DNA of 21,174 bases from an uncultured Planctomycetaceae bacterium (lineage in GTDB: Bacteria; Planctomycetota; Planctomycetia; Pirellulales; UBA1268), in contig CAISKG010000366.1 in NCBI GenBank assembly GCA_903885855.1, forward strand, positions 1 through 21,174. The letters are read 5' to 3'. Numbering within the stretch: position 1 is the stretch's first letter; every line of letters begins with the position of its first letter. The notes below the pieces were generated by a model. The model worked only from the letters and a program-made list of their open reading frames with translations. It did no database searches and was not told where the DNA came from. The position numbers and the translations under genes were made by a program. Of this stretch, positions 16,812 through 21,174 are shown piece by piece.

Positions 16812-19348
16812 CAGCGCACGAAGAGGAACTCGTTCCCGGCCAGGAGGGCCTGCGCGACCGCGGCCCAGGCGCGCTTCCGCCGCGCTTCCTCGGCCACCCC
16901 CTCGTCGGCGAGCGCCGCTTCGATCGCCGCCGCGCCATCGAGCGCCAGCCGCGCCTCCGCGGCCGTGGGATGCCGCCCGAGGACGCGCCGCCAGAGGATC
17001 GTCGGCACCAGCGCCCTGTCGGCGGGGGCGGCGGCCAGGGCCCGCTCCGCCAGCGCCTCGGCGCAGCCGATCTCGAACTCGCTGTTGAGCAGGTAGAGCG
17101 CCTGCGAGGCGACCGTCGAGCTGCCGCGGTCGCCGTTGGGGACGGCACCGTCGGTGCAGTCGAAGAGCCAGAAGGCGTCGTGGATGTGGTTGCGGATCAC
17201 CGGGAGGTAGATGCTGCGCCGCGGGGAGTCGTACTTCGTGCCGTCGATGGAGGTGTGGTCGAAGAGGAAGGCCCGGTTGGCGACGTGGAGCATCGAGCCC
17301 CCCATCGTGGTGTCGAGGAGGCCGGAGACGGCGAGCGTGGCGTCGCGCACGCTCTCCGCCTCGAGGCGGCGCAGCGGAAAGCGCCACAGCCGCTCGGCGG
17401 CCGGATCGACCGCCTCGGCCAGGTCGCGCGTGGGCGAGGCGGCCGGGTCGCTCGAGGACCGCCACACGCGCGAGGCGAGGATGAGGCGGTGGAGGTGCTT
17501 CACCGACCAGCCCGAGGCGACGAACTCGCAGGCCAGCCAGTCGAGGAGGGGCTGGTTCGTCGGCGCCTCCCCCTGGAAGCCGAAGTTGTCCGGGGTGGGG
17601 ACGATCCCGCGGCCGAAGTGCCAGCGCCACACCCGGTTGACGAACACGCGCGCCGTGAGCGGATGGCGCGGATCGACGAGCCAGTCGGCCAGCTCGCGCC
17701 GCCCGCTGCCGGCGGCGGGCACCGCCAGCGGCCGGTCGATCTCGAGCACCGCCGGCACGCCGCGCGGCACGCGCCGCCCCGGGGCCAGATGGCTGCCGCG
17801 CAGCGCCACCCGTGCCTCCTCCGGCGTCCCCTCGCGCACGCCCATCGCCGTGGCCGGGGCCGGCAGCGCCGCCTCGAGCCCCTTGAGCTCCTCGCGGAGC
17901 GCCGCGAGCCGGGCCCGCACATCCTCGGGGAAACGCTCCTCCGGGATCTCGCCGGGGGGTGGGGCCGCCGCGCCAGTGTCCCCGCCGGTCTCCCCGCCGG
18001 TCTGGGCGCCGCCCTGGACGCCGCTTTGGGCCGCGGCGGCCAGCGCCGTGCGCGTCTCGGCGAGGAGGGCGTCGATGGAGCGCTGGTGCGCCGCGACGCG
18101 CTCCTGACCGGCGGCGAGCGCCGCGCGCTCGGCGGCGGTGGCCACGTCGTTCTCGTGCCACTTCGCGATCCGCGCGAGCGACTCCATCGTCGTGGTGCTC
18201 TTGAACACGCCGGCCAGGGCGTAGTAGTCGGCCTGCGAAACGGGGTCGAACTTGTGGTCGTGGCAGCGGGCGCAGCCGAACGACAGCCCCAGGAAGGCCT
18301 TGCCGACGGTGTCGATCTGCTCGTCGACGATGTCGGCCAGGAGTTTCTCCTGGTCTCCCTCGGCGAGCACCTTGGGCCCCATGGCGAGGAACCCGGTGGC
18401 GGTGAGGAGTTCCGCGCGGCGGGCCTCGTCCATCCCCTCCGTGACGAGCAGGTCGCCGGCCAGGTGGGCGCGGAGGAAAGCGTCGAAGGGCTCGTCGCGG
18501 TTGAAGGCGGCGATCACCCAATCGCGGTAGCGCCAGGCGTTGCCGTGGGCGATGTTCTCGTCGAGGCCGTTGGAGTCGGCGTAGCGGACGACGTCGAGCC
18601 AGTGCCGCGCCTGGTGCTCGCCGTAGCGCGGCGAGGCGAGGAGCCGCTCCACGGCCTTGTCCCAGGCGTCGGCCGCGGGATCGGCGAGGAAGGCGTCGAC
18701 CTCGTCGGGGGTGGGAGGCAGGCCGGTGAGCACCAGCGACGCCCGGCGCAGGAGCGTGGCGGGGTCGGCGATGGCCGCCGGCACGATCCCCGCCTCGTCG
18801 AGCCGGGCGACCACGAAGGCATCGATCGGCGTGGCGACGAGCGCCGCGTCGCGCACCGCCGGCGGCCGGGGGCGCTGGGGCGGGGTGAGGGACCAGAAGC
18901 GGCGCTTCTCGGCGGGATCGAAGGGGGGCACCGGCACCGGCACGGTGAGGGGGCCGTCGGGATGGGGGGCGCCGGCGTCGATCCAGGCGCGGATCGCGGC
19001 CACGTCGGCCTCGGCGAGCTTCCCTTCGGGGGGCATGGCGAGCGCGTCATCGACGCGCGAGACCGCCACGACGAGCAGGCTCTCCGCGGCCGATCCGGGC
19101 ACGATCGCCGCGCCGGTGGCGCCGCCGGCCGAGAGCCCGGCGAGGCCGTCGAGCCGCAGGCCCCCCTCCTGCTTCTCCGCCCCGTGGCAGGCGGCGCAGT
19201 GCGACTCCAGCAGCGGCGCCACGCGCTGGCTGAAGAAGGCCGCCGACGCCGGGGCCGGGTCGTCGGCCGCTGCGAGCCCGCCCCCGACGACGACCGCCGC
19301 CGCCAGGCAGAAGACGACCGCACGGCCGAGGAGGAGCGCACGCCGCAT
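16811..19348 (-). CDS. PSCyt1 / DUF1549 / DUF1553 planctomycete cytochrome-type protein
   Basis: The product is 845 aa and the first gene of the minus-strand operon. The signal peptide spans about residues 1-28 (VVFCLAAAVVVGGGLAAADD). PSCyt1 has CxxCH at Cys51-Cys54-His55 (SHCAACHGAEKQEGGLRLD) and the usual AMPPEGKL text. DUF1549 (about 170-385) has LTGLPPTPDEVDAFL, RHWLDVVRYADSNGLDEN and CxxCH at Cys359-Cys362-His363 (GCARCHDHKFDPVSQADYYAL). The middle is a helical, Ala-rich linker with a short Gly/Thr/Glu repeat (about 450-456), in place of the LamG-like insert found in the paralogue at 2811. DUF1553 (about 545-810) has VNRVWRWHFGRG near residue 577, FDHTSIDGTKYDSPRRS and VASQALYLLNSEF. No Shine-Dalgarno is seen before the ATG at 19348. 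A TATTCT candidate -10 lies about 65 bp upstream. Role unknown beyond the family. Confidence 0.94.
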   Translation of the reverse strand: MRRALLLGRAVVFCLAAAVVVGGGLAAADDPAPASAAFFSQRVAPLLESHCAACHGAEKQEGGLRLDGLAGLSAGGATGAAIVPGSAAESLLVVAVSRVDDALAMPPEGKLAEADVAAIRAWIDAGAPHPDGPLTVPVPVPPFDPAEKRRFWSLTPPQRPRPPAVRDAALVATPIDAFVVARLDEAGIVPAAIADPATLLRRASLVLTGLPPTPDEVDAFLADPAADAWDKAVERLLASPRYGEHQARHWLDVVRYADSNGLDENIAHGNAWRYRDWVIAAFNRDEPFDAFLRAHLAGDLLVTEGMDEARRAELLTATGFLAMGPKVLAEGDQEKLLADIVDEQIDTVGKAFLGLSFGCARCHDHKFDPVSQADYYALAGVFKSTTTMESLARIAKWHENDVATAAERAALAAGQERVAAHQRSIDALLAETRTALAAAAQSGVQGGAQTGGETGGDTGAAAPPPGEIPEERFPEDVRARLAALREELKGLEAALPAPATAMGVREGTPEEARVALRGSHLAPGRRVPRGVPAVLEIDRPLAVPAAGSGRRELADWLVDPRHPLTARVFVNRVWRWHFGRGIVPTPDNFGFQGEAPTNQPLLDWLACEFVASGWSVKHLHRLILASRVWRSSSDPAASPTRDLAEAVDPAAERLWRFPLRRLEAESVRDATLAVSGLLDTTMGGSMLHVANRAFLFDHTSIDGTKYDSPRRSIYLPVIRNHIHDAFWLFDCTDGAVPNGDRGSSTVASQALYLLNSEFEIGCAEALAERALAAAPADRALVPTILWRRVLGRHPTAAEARLALDGAAAIEAALADEGVAEEARRKRAWAAVAQALLAGNEFLFVR
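17979..18002. repeat. Short in-frame tandem repeat (2 x 12 bp)
   Basis: The 12-mer TCCCCGCCGGTC occurs twice head to tail inside the DUF1549/DUF1553 gene, followed by a degenerate third copy. In the protein it gives a short TGGE/TGGD run within a flexible linker between the two conserved domains. It probably reflects replication slippage in an unconstrained linker. Confidence 0.7.
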
Positions 19349-19411
19349 CGCTGGAAAAGCCCCGTGAATCCGTCGCGCGGCGGCGGGCGGGCCCGGCGGC
19401 GACGGCCCCCA

Positions 19412-19417
19412 AGAATA
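19412..19417 (-). promoter_or_regulatory. Candidate -10 for the five-gene minus-strand operon
   Basis: On the minus strand TATTCT (19417-19412; 4 of 6 matches) lies about 63 bp before the ATG at 19348, giving a leader of about 55 nt. It sits downstream of the strong terminator at 19530-19563, so the operon would need such a promoter. No good -35 is present 17 bp further upstream. Confidence 0.3.
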
Positions 19418-19529
19418 CCACCCCGATCAGGGCGGCCGCCGCGCCGCCGCCGGCCCCGCTGGCCCCGAAACGAGCCTCGCGAGCGTGCCCGCGGCACCGC
19501 TTTCCGCCGGCACGGCACCGCAATCGCGC

Positions 19530-19563
19530 AAAAAAAACTGCCGCCCCCTCGCGGGGGCGGCAG
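19530..19563 (-). terminator. Strong intrinsic terminator, minus strand
   Basis: Read on the minus strand, 19563-19538 forms an uninterrupted 11-bp stem (CTGCCGCCCCC with GGGGGCGGCAG) closed by a GCGA tetraloop and followed at once by eight T (19537-19530). This is a textbook Rho-independent terminator. It ends whatever is transcribed leftward from about 19740-19860 and insulates the operon starting at 19348. Confidence 0.88.
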
Positions 19564-19683
19564 CCATAGAGAGTTCGTCAGCAGGAAGTCCTTCCGGCGG
19601 AGGCCCGGCGTGCTGCCGGGCGGCCGACCCGAAGGGCTCCACAGCGGACGGGCTGCGGCAACGGCAGACCCGTCGACCCGCCG

Positions 19684-19722
19684 TCAGCGGCGCAGCCTCC
19701 TGGTACAGTCGCTATGCGTCAC
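19684..19722 (-). CDS. Possible 12-codon ORF behind an extended Shine-Dalgarno
   Basis: On the minus strand GTG at 19722-19720 opens a 12-residue frame (MTHSDCTRRLRR if GTG is read as Met), closed by TGA at 19686-19684. Seven bases upstream of the GTG is the core GGAGG, within a 12-base match to the anti-Shine-Dalgarno complement (AAAGGAGGTGAT, 19737-19726). That is far stronger than any other ribosome site in the window, where most genes show none. The peptide ends in Arg-Arg-Leu-Arg-Arg and uses tandem AGG AGG codons, whereas the large genes use mostly CGC/CGG. It is followed by hairpins and a terminator, the layout of a leader peptide. I know no family for it. Alternatively the GGAGG stretch is an RNA pairing element and nothing is translated. 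Confidence 0.35.
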   Translation of the reverse strand: MTHSDCTRRLRR

Positions 19723-19725
19723 TGA

Positions 19726-19737
19726 ATCACCTCCTTT
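19726..19737 (-). promoter_or_regulatory. Extended Shine-Dalgarno / anti-16S pairing element
   Basis: AAAGGAGGTGAT on the minus strand is complementary over 12 bases to the usual bacterial 16S 3' end (ATCACCTCCTTT). It is placed 7 nt (from GGAGG) before a GTG. Such a long match is unlikely by chance in a genome this GC-rich. Confidence 0.6.
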
Positions 19738-19749
19738 GGTTACGAGGAT

Positions 19750-19810
19750 CCCAGCCGTCGCGGTGCCTGCACGCAGTCCGCCGCCGGGCGGCTTTCTCCC
19801 CAGCCGTCGC
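19750..19810. repeat. 12-bp direct repeat, two copies 49 bp apart (start to start)
   Basis: CCCAGCCGTCGC occurs at 19750-19761 and again at 19799-19810 in the non-coding stretch just upstream (minus strand) of the mini-ORF. Flanking bases differ, so this is a discrete 12-mer. It could be a paired protein-binding site for the small RNA unit, or chance in GC-rich sequence. Confidence 0.35.
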
Positions 19811-19892
19811 CAGGGAACGGTCGGCCGGTGGCGACCCGCGGGCCGCCCCCGTCCGGGAATCATCCTAGGCGTTCCGTCCTCGGGAGGCGAGA

Positions 19893-19933
19893 GAAAAACA
19901 CCGCGCCCCGGAGGGCCTCAGCCGCGCGGGGCG
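19893..19933 (-). terminator. Probable intrinsic terminator of the FkbM methyltransferase gene
   Basis: On the minus strand CGCCCCG (19933-19927) pairs perfectly with CGGGGCG (19910-19904) across a 16-nt loop that includes the TGA stop codon. It is followed by CGGTG and then five T (19898-19894). The gap before the T tract makes it weaker than the terminator at 19530. Confidence 0.45.
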
Positions 19934-20842
19934 GAGAAGGTGCGGCCGAGGATGATGTCGGGGCGGTCGGGCACGTTGGGCCGGTCGAGCGCCGTGGGGA
20001 AGGGCTCGTCGCGCGGCACCAGCCGCCCCTCGTGGTCGGCGCGGCGCACCCAGGTCACCTCGAGGACCTCCGGGAGGACGAGGTCGCCGAGCCACGTCGG
20101 CGGCAGGTAGTTGTTGCCGTGGACGTGGAGGGGGCAGTGGGTCCGGGCGAGCTTGGCGAGCACGGCCACGATCTCGGCGTGCCCCCGGGGCGTCATCGCC
20201 CGCGACATCCCGTGGAACTCCAGCGCCATCTGTGCGAAGCACGCCAACGTCGCCGACGGAGCCGCCGCCAGCGCCCCCCCACTCGGCGCCCTCGATGTCC
20301 ATCTTGAGGACGAGGTCGGTGCGGCCGGCGTGGCCGTTGTCGGAGAGCGTCTCCTCGAGCGTGCGGCAGCGCGGCTGCCTGGTCGCGCCGCACACCCCCT
20401 GGCGCACGAAGCGCGCCCGGGGCACGGGCGCCGGCAGGGCCGGCACGGTGTGGTCGTAGAGAACGAGGTCGATCCCGCGCTCGGCGACCGCGGCGTCCCA
20501 CGAGACGTCGTGGCCGACGCCGAAGCCGTAGCCCGCCGTCACCGCCGGCGGCCGCAGGGTGTCGAGCATCACGTAGCCGCCGTCGAGCTCCCCGCCGAGG
20601 CGCACGAGTTCCACGCCGTCGACCCGGCTGGTGCGCAACAGCGCCGCCACCTCCGCCACGCGCCGGTATTCGGGGAGGGCGCGGAGATCGGCCGGATCGA
20701 GCCGGGCCGCGGTCAGGGCGTTGCCCAGGAGCAGCGCCGCGCGGGTGGTGCGGTCGTCGTGGTCGCGCTGCTCGCGCCGGATCGCCTCGACGCCGAGGAG
20801 GCGCCGGAACATCCGCTTGAGCGACGGGAAGGAGGAGGCCAT
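19918..20842 (-). CDS. FkbM-type SAM-dependent methyltransferase, frame broken by one extra base
   Basis: Starting at ATG 20842 (MASSFPSLKRMFRRLLG), the frame carries a helical N-terminus, GGELDGGYVMLD, the SAM-binding region GYGFGVGHDVSWD, VLYDHTVPALP and the FkbM-family signature LKMDIEGAEWG. It then turns to low-complexity Gly text. The family's expected continuation (ALAAAPSATLACFAQMALEFHG, HGNNYLPPTWL, PEVLEVTWVRR) lies in another frame, ending at the TGA 19920-19918. The switch is at a run of seven C on the plus strand (20274-20280). Deleting one base rejoins the halves into 307 aa. No other damage is seen, so a sequence error is likely. FkbM-like enzymes methylate oxygen atoms of sugars or secondary metabolites, in the cytoplasm. 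An in-frame ATG at 20971 is less likely because the extra segment looks non-coding. The gene stands alone, with its own terminator. Confidence 0.82.
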
Positions 20843-20869
20843 GGGGGGCGAATCACCGGGGGGGCCGCC

Positions 20870-20875
20870 ATCGTA
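20870..20875 (-). promoter_or_regulatory. Weak candidate -10 for the FkbM gene
   Basis: TACGAT on the minus strand (20875-20870; 4 of 6 matches) lies 27 bp before the ATG at 20842, giving a leader of about 20 nt. No -35 is evident. The rest of the 191-bp divergent region (20843-21033) shows only TAGAAG at 20951-20956 as a possible plus-strand -10. Confidence 0.2.
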
Positions 20876-21033
20876 GCCGCTCGCGGGGGCCAGCGGCGTG
20901 CCGCGGACACCCTGCGCCGTGCCCGACCGCACGTTTCCCGCGGAGGGGCGTAGAAGCGAGAGGGGAGGCACCGCGCGGCGGGGGACGACCGCGCCCGCCG
21001 GCAGCGCGACCGCCCCCCCGGGGAGCCACGCCC

Positions 21034-21174
21034 ATGGTCGCCGCCCGCCCCACGCTGCTCCGTGAGATCCGCCGTCTGGCGATCCGCGATGAACTGCGCG
21101 CCATGCGCACGCGCGGCCGCCTCGTCGTGCCGCCGCCGGGCATGCCGGCGCCGCGCGCGGCCGGCGACCGCCCG
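21034..21174 (+). CDS. N-terminal fragment of unidentified protein (runs off right edge)
   Basis: ATG at 21034 opens a frame with no stop to the window end (47 codons). GGGGAG at 21020-21025 sits 8 nt upstream, a good Shine-Dalgarno. The protein begins MVAARPTLLREIRRLAIRD, continues as a basic amphipathic helix (DELRAMRTRGRL) and then a Pro-rich linker (VVPPPGMPAP). Codon third positions are nearly all G or C. No signal peptide or recognisable domain is visible in this fragment. It is divergent from the FkbM gene. Confidence 0.55.
   Translation, partial: MVAARPTLLREIRRLAIRDELRAMRTRGRLVVPPPGMPAPRAAGDRP

Larger units (their letters stand above)
19530..19740 (-). ncRNA. Candidate structured small RNA / leader RNA with its own terminator
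   Basis: This minus-strand stretch lies in a 569-bp region (19349-19917) with no long gene. From 5' to 3' it holds an extended Shine-Dalgarno and 12-codon ORF, then a 6+4-bp stem (GACGGG/CCCGTC enclosing CTGC/GCAG, 19674-19647), a short CCC-TTC-GGG stem (19636-19628), a perfect 7-bp stem GCCCGGC/GCCGGGC (19621-19603), and an 11-bp GNRA-loop terminator with an 8-base T tract. The upstream FkbM gene has its own terminator, so this looks like a separate transcription unit. A weak TAGGAT at 19867-19862 might be its -10, which would make the RNA about 325 nt. I recognise no known RNA family. It could instead be an attenuating leader for the operon at 19348, though the start codon is about 180 bp past the terminator. 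The 5' end is a guess. Confidence 0.4.

Noticed and set aside
11709..17096. Very long plus-strand frame opposite the minus-strand operon
   Set aside because: Composition is Arg/Gly/Ala/His-rich with no recognisable domains, and the opposite strand has well-supported families throughout.
9601..17148. A single uninterrupted minus-strand frame of about 2500 codons
   Set aside because: It joins real coding stretches (WD40 protein and the first half of a DUF1501 gene) with out-of-frame text of other genes. Long stop-free frames are expected at this GC content.
19427..19642. A 71-codon minus-strand frame in the non-coding gap
   Set aside because: It would translate straight through the intrinsic terminator at 19530-19563 and has no Shine-Dalgarno or domain.
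19721..19737. Plus-strand sequence resembling the 3' end of 16S rRNA (ATCACCTCCTTT)
   Set aside because: The bases before it do not match the conserved 16S 3' helix. It is better explained as a Shine-Dalgarno on the minus strand.
1..21174. CRISPR arrays, tRNA genes, insertion sequences or phage genes
   Set aside because: No regular repeat-spacer pattern, no tRNA-like cloverleaf, no transposase or integrase motifs and no terminal inverted repeats were seen by eye.

Overview
The window is very GC-rich (roughly three quarters G+C, estimated by eye), and its gene families are hallmarks of the Planctomycetota. It holds three large proteins combining cytochrome-like PSCyt1/DUF1549 (PSCyt2) and DUF1553 (PSD1) domains, three Tat-exported DUF1501 proteins, and a PPC/cytochrome/WD40 fusion. 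Most likely this is a chromosome or metagenome contig from a Pirellulales-like planctomycete; that is inferred from gene content only.

Layout from left to right. At 1-184 (minus) lies the probable 5' end of an unidentified gene. At 300-2621 (minus) is a secreted glycoside hydrolase family 2 enzyme. A 189-bp divergent promoter region separates it from a compact plus-strand operon at 2811-9575: a PSCyt1/DUF1549/LamG-like/DUF1553 protein, a DUF1501 protein, an M20 metallopeptidase and a Tat-exported amidohydrolase. Only 25 bp then separate it from a converging five-gene minus-strand operon, read 19348 to 9601: PSCyt1/DUF1549/DUF1553, DUF1501, Ig-like/DUF1549/DUF1553, DUF1501 (frameshifted) and PPC-PSCyt-WD40. 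Its genes overlap, abut or lie within 26 bp of one another. To the right is a 569-bp stretch with no long gene (19349-19917). It contains a textbook intrinsic terminator, several hairpins and a 12-codon ORF behind a near-perfect extended Shine-Dalgarno, all on the minus strand. Next is an FkbM-type methyltransferase gene (19918-20842, minus, frameshifted, with its own terminator), and finally the start of an unidentified plus-strand gene at 21034.

How the genes may work together: DUF1549/DUF1553 and DUF1501 proteins are habitually encoded as neighbours in planctomycetes, and their biochemical role is not established. Here the signal peptides place the DUF1549/DUF1553 proteins, the DUF1501 proteins and the WD40 fusion outside the cytoplasm. 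The left operon adds two metal-dependent hydrolases and sits divergent to a secreted GH2, which is compatible with breakdown of an acylated or amidated glycan or another organic substrate. That pathway is inference. The most unusual element is the small structured RNA / mini-ORF locus at about 19530-19740. Two genes carry a one-base excess in a G/C homopolymer, which looks more like sequence error than true decay.
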